A stretch of DNA of 64,000 bases. Origin: Nemertoderma westbladi (taxonomy: Eukaryota > Xenacoelomorpha > Nemertodermatida > Nemertodermatidae). Position 1 is the first letter of the stretch. Every line of letters starts with the position of its first letter. Of this stretch, positions 33,619 through 44,246 are shown piece after piece. Made by a program: the position numbers and the translations under genes. A model generated the notes under the pieces. The model ran no database searches. It saw only the letters and a list, made by a program, of their open reading frames with translations, and had not been told where the DNA came from. The stretch covers positions 1-64,000 of the forward strand of contig JAUCBJ010006900.1 of the NCBI GenBank assembly GCA_032718475.1, written 5' to 3'.

Positions 33619-35893
33619 GTTTGATTGTACAGTCGAATGCCTACTGCTATATTACAGTTAAAGCAAGTCTAGTAATTCAGTATCACTGTTAGCCTAATAA
33701 TTAATTACCGATACTGCTACTCAGTGTAGCGTGATATATATATAATATATTAGAATACCGGTATGCTTATAGTATATATAAGTATTATTACAGACTAGAT
33801 TTGTCACAGAGTACCGGTATATAAATTTAGCACAAATATATATAAATATATAATAGGCCTATAGTGAATACCGGTATACAGCTTACACTTACAGCATGTA
33901 AGTATAATTATGAACTAGAATTAATTACAGAGTACCGGTATGATTTCAGCTCAAATTTATAGAGATAAATATAATAAGCCTATAGTGAGTACCGGTATGT
34001 CAATTATTTTAGAATAATTGAATCTCTGAATATTTTAGGGCTACTTGGTTACTTTAACTTACTTTGTTACCGTTATTTAAGCAGTAGTCCAACTGATAGT
34101 GAGACCTAGTTTTTGTATGACAGGCCTACTATTTATAAATCGTTTGATTTGATTTATAATATTTATATACCCGTTATATGGGTTTTTGTCAATATTTGAA
34201 ATAAATGTTATTATTTCTGGGGGAGTCACTACACAGAAGCTGAACGCCTCTCAGTGAAGTGCTATTTATTTGACACTAAAACTGATAATTCTAATTTACC
34301 TAAGTTACTTAATACTACAAATTACTTACGATATGGGTGAGATTAATTCTCTAATTAAACACAACAAAATATTACGTACGAAATTTTTAGGGTAATTTTA
34401 CAGGAAGTCTACAAACCAGCCTAACAAAGGGTTAGAATTCTGGTTATTACTGTATTACAACGGACAGGGTACTACGGTATTTGAAAATAATAAGTAGTAG
34501 TAAATATACTGCGTTGTCCAGATAGGAAAATACCACCGCCTGACGACCTATAACCGTATCGCTATAGGTACTACGTTATGTATCACGGATTGTTCCTACC
34601 CAGAAGCTAATAGAGCTAACGAATGTGCCTATCAACCACTTTACAACACAAATATACTGCCTACACTAATTACTTCGGAAAGCACTGTACACTAAACCCT
34701 AAATTAGGTACAAGTACCGGTATAACAAATAATCAGTAGTTAAATATACTTGAACAGTTAAAAGAACCACGGCATTTGCTGGAGTGACCGAAGCACAAAA
34801 TCTCCAGTCTTTACCTACGCCGAGCAGCCCTGATGTAGTACCGGGGTTAGTTTAACTATAACGGTATGTATAACAAGCACAATTACTGTAGGAATAAACT
34901 TGGGGACATGAATGTTGCGAATAATCGCATAAACTCTGAATAATAAATATTACGCTACCCGTACAGAATACTCAAACAAATACAAACCAAAACGCTGGCA
35001 AACTACTATCAAGCCTAAACAAACTACAGTATGTGCAGATTCTGAAACTGTTAGTTAGTATGCGTTCTAACACGGTAGTACGACTTACTCTTTAAGAGGG
35101 GATTGTCCTTACAGCATATGGCTGCCCCAACTTACTAACGGCACTTGATCAGACCAACTCTACACACGCAGCAATCCCTTCAGACCTAAAAATAGCTAGA
35201 CAACAATCCAGCCTACAAATATTTGAGTAATAACTATTACGGTACCTGAACAGACCACACAAACAAACTCAGGCTAAAACACTGGCAGACTACGATCAAG
35301 CCTAGATAAACTACAGTATATGCAGATTCTGAAATAGTTAGTTAGTATGCGTTCTAACACGGTAGTACGACTTATTCTTTAAGAGGGGATTGACCCTACA
35401 GCATATGGCTGCCCCAACTTACTAACGGCACTTTATCAGACAAACTCTACACACGCCGTAATCTCTCCAAACTCAACAACAGTCAGACAGCAACTCAGCC
35501 TACAATTATCTGAACAATCTGAGCAGGGTCACACGCCTTCTGCTCAATATTAGCCTACTAGTAAATAAAACTGACAGAAATAGACCTAAGTAAAATCCCA
35601 ATAAAAACCAGGCGTCCCCGATTTAATATCGAGACCTACCGGTATACAATAATCAAAATCGAATAATACTAAATGTACTTGTACAGCAGTACCGGTACCA
35701 GTGATGACAGTTAGGCCTACTGACCTACAGAAGCACCGGTTCAGTTTTACCAGTCACTACGGTATTTTGCAACCTTATTGCCTACTGCAATAAGATTATT
35801 AACTGTTACTGTTCGACAGAACAGTATTAAACTGTATTTAATGCCTACACTTGCAACCTTATTGCCTACTGCAATAAGATTAATAACTGTTAC
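33619..35893 (-). other. Element B leader with internal duplications
   Basis: A non-coding region between the 5' LTR and ORF1. From the LTR side it shows a small tandem duplication (about 35760-35893) containing the hairpin CTTATTGC...GCAATAAG. A 287-bp tandem duplication follows (about 34960-35530). Next to ORF1 is an AT-rich part with repeated ATACCGGTAT motifs (33750-33990). No TGG-type primer site follows the LTR. Confidence 0.8.
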
Positions 35894-37122
35894 TGTTCGC
35901 GCTTTTGAAGACCTTTAGCAGTTTAACCTGCCAAAATTTATATGTCTTTTAGTTAATTAACACACCTTTAGCATACGACAATATTTTATGCTAATAAACA
36001 AAACATTAGCCGAAGCCAGCCCATGCGCGATCATTCACCCGATGGATCTACACCCGGGAGGCTGAATTCGGATGCTTAGATTTTATTATTGCAGTGTAAG
36101 GTTGCAGTGTAAACCTATTGTATTATTCGATAGATCACTAATATGTAATTTCTGACAGATATTATTAACTTTCGGGAAATATTAACAGTTCCTTTAGGAC
36201 GTGGCGCTCTATCTATTTAAACAGAGCTAGGACTTATACTAAACGCAACGATAAGGCTTATGATTAAAGTATAAGTCGCATTCTTTAGGAAATGCTTTGT
36301 TACCAGTCACATCACACTCACAATCATGCACACTATTCTGCCGACCGTCAGTATATTTGATCACACATAAAGAGAACAGCAATTGACTCACGTAGGGTCT
36401 GCTAAATAACATTGGATTCAATACACACCACATTAATATAAATCGCAATTGTTATGTATAGCCGGTCTCTCTAACCTGTAGTGTATCAAGAAAATTGGGA
36501 ATTTGGGTGATTTATCCGTATTATCCAAAGAGCAATATTTCCATCAACAAATAGGTACAATTAATAACTGACGGTAAATAGCAGTACAAACAATATGATT
36601 AGTGCAGTTAAATTAAGTGAGGTAACACCGCCGGTAACAGTTATACTTTCTATAATCTAAGCAGTTTTACTAGAGTTTCTAGAGCCGGTGTTTCTGGCTT
36701 AGACAGCAATAACAACAAAGTATCAAGTAAGAGCAGTAAGACTGAACACTCTCCTTATGATCGGCTGAAAAGCTACACGTCGACAGGAAAAATCGCTCTG
36801 ATTGGCTCAAGCCAAACAAAGAACCGTACATCCAATGGCTGTTTCCATGTCAGCAACCAGCTGTTAGATGTCGTAATATGAATCATCACGGCTAAGCTGT
36901 GAAAGGTAATTGGTGCATTACAGGTTTTTTGCCTTACCATGTCCGCCAAAACACGTATATAGCAGAATTACTTTTATGTCCGTTAAAACACCTGTAAAGG
37001 TACCTTGCGGGCGAGGGGAATATATATACAGTCAGAGAACCCTTTTAGAGTATTCCAGCGCCTGGGGGGAAACTGGATTGCGAAGCAAAAGGGGCCAGTT
37101 ATATCCCACAGAAGCTTTTACA
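35894..37122 (-). repeat. Element B 5' LTR
   Basis: A 1,229-bp partner of 25233-26461. Long stretches compared base by base show no difference. It is followed on the plus strand by the TSD CCTTG and then leader sequence of A. Confidence 0.95.
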
Positions 37123-37127
37123 CCTTG

Positions 37128-37951
37128 TTAGGCTGGTTTGTAGATTTCTTGTAAAATTACCCCTAAAAAATTGTACGTGTAATTTTTTGTGTTTATGTAG
37201 AGATTGTAATCTCACCCCGTAATTGTACGTAATTTGTAGTAATAAGTAACTTAGTAAATTAGAATTATTTGTTTTAGTGTCCAATAAGTAGCACTACACT
37301 GAGAGCGTTCAGCTTCTTTGTAGTGACTCCTTACCAGAAATAATAACATTTATTTCAAATATTGTAACAAAACCCATTAAACGGGTATATATATATTATA
37401 AATCAACTCAAACCGATTTATAAAATAGTAGGCCTGTCATACAACAATTAGGTCTTAATATCAGTTGGACTACTGCTTAAATAACGGTAATAAAGTAAAG
37501 TAAAGTAACTAAGTAACCCTAAAAATTCAGAAATTCAATTATTCTAAAATAATTGACGTACCGGTATTTACGATGGGCTTATTATATTTATTTCTATAAA
37601 TTTAAGCTGAAAATATATACCGGTATTCTGTAATTAATTCTAGTCTATAATTATACTTATATATACTATAAGTGTAAGCTGTATACCGGTATTCACGTTA
37701 GGCTTATTATATATCTATATATTTGCGCTGAAATTATATACCGGTATTCTGTGACGATCCCTAATATCCTATCCGTAATAATACTTATATACACTATAAG
37801 TGTATACCGGTATTCTAATATATTGTATATATATCACGTTACATAGAGTAACGATATCGGTAATTAATTACTAGGCTAACAGTTGATACTGAATTACTAG
37901 ACTTGCTTTAACTGTAATTATAGCAGTAGGCATACAACTGTACAAACAAAC
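37128..37951 (+). other. Element A leader, distal part
   Basis: Non-coding. It resumes the A leader after B and aligns with C (63195-64000). About 37560-37830 holds a degenerate tandem repeat of roughly 120 bp in which each half contains TATACCGGTATTC. The segment ends immediately before the ORF1 ATG. Confidence 0.75.
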
Positions 37952-39935
37952 ATGTCTGACCTAAAGCAAAACCTGTCAGACAGTCTCCTAGATACAACCA
38001 TCTGTGACCCAGATAGGAGTGCGGAACGTTTGAGACCGAAGTTCAACTCCCCTCCTACTGTAAGAAAGGTCATCCCTCCAGTAGTAGTATCAGACCCTAG
38101 GCTAGTCAAACACCGTAGGTCTATCATAGGCACTCGGGCTCAAGTCAAGCGAGACCAAGAAGCAGCTGTTAAACAGCAGCAACACCCGAGCCGAGAACTT
38201 ATTTCTCAGCGGCCCGATAGCTCCAGTAGTTCAAATACTGTAGAGCTGACACCCGAGCGTGGAGCAAAGATGGCAGATGCGGTTTATTCGGATCCCCTTC
38301 TCATTCTTCCTGCAGCCGTACTCACTAGGGTATTGATTGCGGTGGAGGAACACCAAATCGATTGGGCGAGAAGTAAGCGATCGACCAAGGACAGTTATGC
38401 GGGATACACAAGGGAAGAACTGAAGTCTATTGTCGAGACGCAATGGAACTTCCCCGGACCCGGACTCCCGTTTCACTTATCGGAAGCTGCCTGGGAGGAC
38501 TTATACAGGATGGGAGTGACAAAAGACACTAGTGATCCAGCTGTGTGGAAGAGGTCGGCAGCAGGATATGTACAGGGATTCTTCAGCTCTTTGGAGCGAT
38601 TAGAGGAACAACTGTTTCAACAACATCAAGGACCTCAAGAGCAGGGAGAGCTGCTTTATCAAGTTCGAGTAAGAATCCTAAGAATCAGACTACTCCTATC
38701 AGCCTTTGAGGAAGCTTCGAAGAGAACCCAAGACACGTCGTTGCAAGTTGCCGTCAAGACTTGGTTCCAACGGGTGAGTCTCAAGGTTCAAGGAACGACC
38801 CAATGGAAATTTCAGCTGTCTGAGCGCTCAACCTACGGAGAATCAACAGACGCTACCTTTTCTCAAGTGGAAAGCGAAGCGACAGCAGAGAAACCTCAGA
38901 AGAAGGATGCTATTGACATCTATCTGTCGGACTATCAACGATTTCTAGGTGACGAAGAGTTGAGGAGACAGCTGGCTGGACTTCGTCCTAATAGTGAAGG
39001 AGCCAAGTTTGTGTTGGACGCAATAGATGCGGAAATGTTAGCTGCGAACCAAGCTAAATTTGGTGAAAGCAGCCGCATCGCTAGGGTTCAAGAATAACAA
39101 ATAAAGAAAAAACGTATAGAAGACAGAAAGACAGCAGCAGCGGCAGCGGCAGAGGCAGAAGCGGAAAGAAAGGCAGCAGAAGTGGAAAGGAAAGCGGCAA
39201 TGGCAGCGGCAGAAGCGGAAAGAAAAGCGGCCGAAGCGGAAAGAAAAGCGGCCAAAGTGGAAAGAAAAGCGGCAGTGGCAGCGGCTGAAGTGGAAAGAAA
39301 AGCGGCCGAAGCGGAAAGAAAGGTAGCAGTGGCAGAAGCAGAACGGAGGGCGTCTGAAGAGACCACCCAACTAGAGTTGGAAAATCTTCAAGAGAAGCAA
39401 GACTACATAGATAAACAGAGAACAGCTAGTCAGTGGCAGATGATAAGTCGATCTACTCCCAAAAGACAGGGATTTACATCATCTGATGAAGGCGATACAA
39501 CAGATCCTGAAGGCGGAGGAAATAGAACTCGTTCCAGTAGGTGTAGAAGAACGCCCCACCGTCAGAATTTGCCTAATTTGCCCCCAGCTGTGAGAAGGCA
39601 ACTAGCTAGCACAGACTTAGGTAGTACAGAACCCACAGACCAAATTATTAGAGTAGAAAGACTCCCTACTATAGTAGATGAGCCTGAAATAATTAGGCCT
39701 GTTCTCGAAGCCACCCCTTCTGTGATAGAGACCCCTGTACTTCCAGAACCTAACTCTAAATTCCCTTTGCACAGTACTAAACTACCTGTATCCAGTGGGA
39801 CAGTTCCTCAGTCAACTCCGGTCCTGGACGCCGAGCGAGACATTAACAATTTGTCACCCGTCATCCCTCGTCTACCCGCTACTATGTTGGCGGCTCCCAC
39901 TTCGGCGGTCGAGTGGGTGGATGAACGACGGCGGG
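37952..39935 (+). pseudogene. Element A ORF1 remnant (coiled-coil protein, nonsense)
   Basis: Homologue of the ORF1 in B. ATG 37952 opens 381 codons to TAA at 39095-39097, in the context VQE-stop where B has REEQVKK. The same frame then continues to about 39935. A carries about 170 residues absent from B (about residues 112-285, with ILPAAVLTRVLIAVEEHQ and LWNFPGPG-like neighbours), only one VESE unit, and a longer run of AERKAA-type coiled-coil repeats (about 39120-39350). At about 39935 a deletion joins ORF1 to the distal RT in another frame. Capsid, zinc motifs, protease and the RT palm are missing. Confidence 0.85.
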
Positions 39936-42785
39936 GGAGAAGCCATTGATGTGGCCAAAGGAACGGTAGAATGCTTAAAAAGAGGTGGATTTCGATTAAC
40001 TAAATTCACCAGCAACTCCCGTGAGTTTCTGGAGTCGATCCCGGTAGAAGATCGAGGAGCGAAAGACCTAGATCTAATCAAAGATGATCTTCCAGAAACC
40101 AAGACACTTGGTTTGAAATGGGACACAGAGAGAGATATCCTGTTTTTCCAGCTAAAACAGCGAGATAATCCAGTTCGGACTAAACGGATTTGTCTAAGTA
40201 TCCTGAGCACTTATTTCGATCCATTGGGATTTATTAGCCCAGTTATATTGATTGCTCGGAGTTTAGTACAACAAATGTGGCTTGAAAACCACTCATGGGA
40301 CGATCCACTTAAGGGAGAACTATTAAAGAAATGGATGAAATGGGAAGATTCTCTACCATCCATCGAGAACTTTATAATTTCCCGTTCATATTTTGGTCAT
40401 GTTCTCCCCACGTATTCCTATCAACTCCATGTGTTTGGAGACGCCAGCGATATTGGAATAGGTATAGTAGCCTACCTGAGAGTTGAAACTCCGGATGGAA
40501 TCAAGGTCGCCTTGGTTACCTCTAAGGCCTTGATAAACAACAAGTTGAAAGTTCCTCGAGCGGAGTTAAAAGCGGCTCTATACGCTACAGCCATCGGCCG
40601 GAATGTAACAGAACAGATCGACTATCCACTGGAGAAAACTGTCTATTGGACCGATGCTTTACTCGTGTTGGAGTATATAACCAATGAAGTCTGTCAGTTC
40701 AGCGTCTTCGTTACCAACAGAGTAGCCATTATACTTAGTCGCACGAAGATAGATCAATGGAGACATTGCCCCGGAACGATTAATCCAGCCGACATCGCCT
40801 CCAGAGGAGCAACTCCACAAGAACGGATAGATACTCCAGATTGGTTAGGTGGACCCGACTTCCTAAGCAAAGAAGAGGATGAATGGCCTCCTCATCTTAC
40901 CACGGCGGAGATTAGACAAGCCAAGGGAGCGGAGAAAGTCAAACCTAAAACCCGAGCGAGTAAATCGAAGTTATTTAAACCCGTGATAGATCTGTCTGTA
41001 CTACACACTTCCGGAGACGACGCTTTGGATCCAAAAACCCCAGCCACAAATAAGTCTGTTGTGGAAATCAGAGAGAGAGATTGGAAATCTGGAACACCAG
41101 ACGTCTCGCAGGGACTCTCACCCCTCCTGCAGAGAGCGATACATCACTATAGTTCCTGGAATCGGCTCTGTAAGGCCGTTACATATTTAAAGCGATGTTT
41201 TCATCATCACTACGCCAGGACGAAGAACACTAGTGATACCGCTCCACTGACATCTGCGCAGGTACATGTTGTTAAAGATCTTCCCAAAAACAAGATATCA
41301 GACAGATTTCTGAAGGAGAAGATCAGTTACCAGGAGCATGAAGAAACCAATAAGCAGATACTGAGACTCCTGCAATGCTATGAGGATTCCGATAAGTATT
41401 TCCTGTTGTTGAGAAATCCACAGATGCACTTAAGGGATCGTTTCTCTAGCACAATGATAGATGGGTTAATACGCGTTGGAGGAAGACTAACTAATGCTCC
41501 ATTATCCTTTGACACTAAGTTTCCTATACTCATTAGAAATCTTGAAATACAAATCAAGATGATTGTAGATGTTCACAGTAAGCTTTATCATGCTGGTAGA
41601 GAACGAGTTCTTGGCGAAATTCGAACTCGCTATTATTTTCATAAACCCCGTAGAGCTCTGAACCAAGTTCTTAGGAACTGCATACCCTGTAAGAAAGCAT
41701 TCAGTAGGCCTTTAACACAGCGAGAGGCAGAATTACCTAGGGAACGAGTAAGCTTCTATGAACCACCCTTCACAAATACCGGTGTGGATTTATTTGGCCC
41801 TATTGAAGTATATCGTGCTAGGACTATAGTCAAGAGATGGTGTGTCATCTTTGTCTGTATGACTTGTAGAGCTATCCATCTCGATATGGTGAACAATTTA
41901 TCTACCAATAGCTTCATATTGAGCTTACGCCGACTGATCGCTCGCTTTGGAACTAGTAACACGATGAGATCTGATAAGGGAACAAACTTCATTGGTGCCA
42001 ACAATGAAATCAAGGCTTACGTCAAAGATTGGAACCAAAGACAGGTGGACGATCAGCTAAGGGTAACAGCGTCTAGCTGGACCTTCAACGCCGCCGACGC
42101 CCCTTGGTGGGGAGGAAGTTGGGAGAGATTAATCAGGAGCGTGAAGACCGCATTTCACTTTATAGTGCCGTGCCGCACGTATCTCACCGACGAACTTTTG
42201 CGGACGTTAATGGAGGAAATCACCGCCTATCTCAACGAGAGACAGCTTATGCCAGTCTCATTGAGTCCCGATTCCCTGGAAGCGCTAACACCCACGCACT
42301 TCCTACTGAAGAAACCTGTAGCCATGCTCCCACGATCGGAAATCACGGACGGGGACGAATACTGCCGGCAAACTTGGCAACTTATGCAGTTGTTATCCCG
42401 TCGTTTCGCTGACCATTTCGAAAAACATTATCTGCCTACGCTACAACTTCGAACTAAGTGGTTTGCGCAGCAAGAAAACGTCAGCGCAGGAGACATGGTC
42501 CTTATTGTGGAGTCAGATCTTCCACGTAAGCGGTGGCAGACAGGTCGTATCATCGAGACTCATATCTCAGATGATGGTTTGGTGCGATCGGTAGAACTCG
42601 TCGTCATGCGATGTAACTTTAAGAAACCGGGAATTATCTTCGAGACGCAGCAGCTCAATCGCCCAGTTGGTCGTTTATGTTTACTGGAAAGAGACAGAGA
42701 ACTCTCCGGAAACTATGGAAGGCAAGATACTCTTCCCACGACCACCTCCCTAATCCAACCAACATCCAGGGACTCCCCAACGTGA
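39936..42785 (+). CDS. pol: Element A pol fragment: RT end, RNase H, integrase (949 codons)
   Basis: An open frame without stops from the deletion joint to TGA 42783. It starts just after where the RT active site would be (FRLTKFTSNS, TLGLKWDTERDI) and continues through the Pao region (STYFDPLGFISPV). RNase H has HVFGDASDIGIG (about residue 165) and YWTDALLVLEYI (about 238). The integrase zinc domain shows HSKLYHAGRERVL and CIPCKK (about 546-583). The DDE core shows GVDLFGP, RSDKGTNFIG and PWWGGSWERL (about 615-730). A DUF5641-type end carries AGDMVLIVESDLPRKRW. Every recognisable catalytic residue of RNase H and integrase is present. It has no own start codon at the joint, so expression is doubtful. 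Confidence 0.9.
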   Translation, partial: GEAIDVAKGTVECLKRGGFRLTKFTSNSREFLESIPVEDRGAKDLDLIKDDLPETKTLGLKWDTERDILFFQLKQRDNPVRTKRICLSILSTYFDPLGFISPVILIARSLVQQMWLENHSWDDPLKGELLKKWMKWEDSLPSIENFIISRSYFGHVLPTYSYQLHVFGDASDIGIGIVAYLRVETPDGIKVALVTSKALINNKLKVPRAELKAALYATAIGRNVTEQIDYPLEKTVYWTDALLVLEYITNEVCQFSVFVTNRVAIILSRTKIDQWRHCPGTINPADIASRGATPQERIDTPDWLGGPDFLSKEEDEWPPHLTTAEIRQAKGAEKVKPKTRASKSKLFKPVIDLSVLHTSGDDALDPKTPATNKSVVEIRERDWKSGTPDVSQGLSPLLQRAIHHYSSWNRLCKAVTYLKRCFHHHYARTKNTSDTAPLTSAQVHVVKDLPKNKISDRFLKEKISYQEHEETNKQILRLLQCYEDSDKYFLLLRNPQMHLRDRFSSTMIDGLIRVGGRLTNAPLSFDTKFPILIRNLEIQIKMIVDVHSKLYHAGRERVLGEIRTRYYFHKPRRALNQVLRNCIPCKKAFSRPLTQREAELPRERVSFYEPPFTNTGVDLFGPIEVYRARTIVKRWCVIFVCMTCRAIHLDMVNNLSTNSFILSLRRLIARFGTSNTMRSDKGTNFIGANNEIKAYVKDWNQRQVDDQLRVTASSWTFNAADAPWWGGSWERLIRSVKTAFHFIVPCRTYLTDELLRTLMEEITAYLNERQLMPVSLSPDSLEALTPTHFLLKKPVAMLPRSEITDGDEYCRQTWQLMQLLSRRFADHFEKHYLPTLQLRTKWFAQQENVSAGDMVLIVESDLPRKRWQTGRIIETHISDDGLVRSVELVVMRCNFKKPGIIFETQQLNRPVGRLCLLERDRELSGNYGRQDTLPTTTSLIQPTSRDSPT

Positions 42786-44246
42786 CAGCGTCTGGAGTGA
42801 CTATATTATTTCATCTATTTTTATTATTTTTATATTTATGTATGTATTATTATGTAATTTTATTATAATCGTTTTCTTTAATTTTATTTAGTAGAATGTT
42901 ATTTTAGCGATTATTTAGTAGATTAGTGCAATATATATTAGTGTTTATTACTTACTTACTTATATTATATTATATATTTAGTGCGACGGCGAGAAATAAT
43001 TCTTTTTCTCTTTCCTTACTGTCCGTATCATATTATAAATACGTGACTACAGTAAGATGAAATGTCCGTACTTATTAAAGTACAATAAAGCTCCTACTAT
43101 ATTCAAGTATTATTGGTAAGTAGAGTATTAGGAATGCAAAATTCAGATCCTCGTGTCTCGGTTAAACCAAGCTCTGGGTAGACCTTGGAAACGACTTGCC
43201 TCTTCTCACTGACATTGCTTCTTGCAATATTGCTCTCATACCGTATATTAAATAATACATATAGTTGCGTGATGTCCCTTTAACAGTAGCGTAAAACGCA
43301 AAATAAATCTGTTAAACCCTTTGACCATCTGTAATTCTAGTCGATTAAGATATCGCGGCACCCACCGATATACTTAAAAGACAAAATTCTAGTCCCCAGA
43401 CATGCTCTGGAATAAAATTATGTCTGTTTTAAGGATAAATAATAAAATTTACGGGAATAAATTTAAATTCATCTCTTTTAATGAACTTGATAAATTGTTA
43501 TTTTATACAATTTATAATATTCCCAAATTTCCATTAATTAATAAATCATGGGAGCGGAGATTCACCCTATTAAGTGTATTAGTGTGCGAGAATCTCCAAT
43601 ATATAGTCAATAGCCGATAAAATTCATAAAATCATGTATAAAGGGGATATTGACAATTAAAGAATTACTATTAAATGGCATCCCAGATCTGTATGCATGG
43701 GAATTACCCTAATTCTACCGCTAGCTTTCCATAATGTCACCATAGCAACAACCACGCTAGAATTAGAAGCGAGTTAAAAGAACAATAGAAAGCTTGCCCC
43801 ATTGAATAGCACAGGGAATAAATAGCACACTGCTAGTATCTAAGGATACATAATAATAACGTGGCATTCTGGAAGGCACTTGACTAACGGACAAATGGCC
43901 CGAATGTGTACAATTTGTGACAGTTGTGTGGAATTTGTGCGTTTATAGGTGAATGTTACTACTAAAGTGTGTTTACAGTAGCGAGTCGCAATTGTGAAAG
44001 TAGCCCTACCTCTGCAGTAAGAACCTGAAGTAAATCTTTGCCCTTGGGACGGACAGTGGAGTGACTCGCGCTGGTTATCGTTGTCGTTGTGTAGCTACTA
44101 CGTTGGCGAAAAACACAGCGACGACGGTACATCGGCGCTGAGGATCTTGCGCTGTCCGGGGGCCGTGAGGGGTAGGCAGCGACGCCCGCTAGCCTAATAA
44201 CCCTCTAATAAACTCATTATAATATTGATAAACTCATATAGCAGCT
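42786..44246 (+). other. Element A spacer between pol and ORF3
   Basis: Non-coding, AT-rich and conserved with B (27871-29446, reversed). No long frame or RNA gene is seen. The conservation between diverged copies suggests a role, such as a splice site, internal promoter or packaging signal, for the downstream ORF3. That is inference. Confidence 0.65.

Larger units (their letters stand above)
25233..37122 (-). mobile_element. Large BEL/Pao-class retroelement, copy B (deleted, recent)
   Basis: An 11,890-bp element on the minus strand inside the leader of A, with TSD CCTTG (25228-25232 and 37123-37127). Copy C shows the empty site. Both LTRs are 1,229 bp and looked identical wherever I compared them, so the insertion is recent. 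The order on the minus strand is LTR, leader, ORF1 (intact), Gag-protease ORF2 (intact frame), spacer, ORF3 remnant, LTR. RT, RNase H and integrase are deleted, so mobilisation must have been supplied in trans or have preceded the deletions. Confidence 0.95.
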
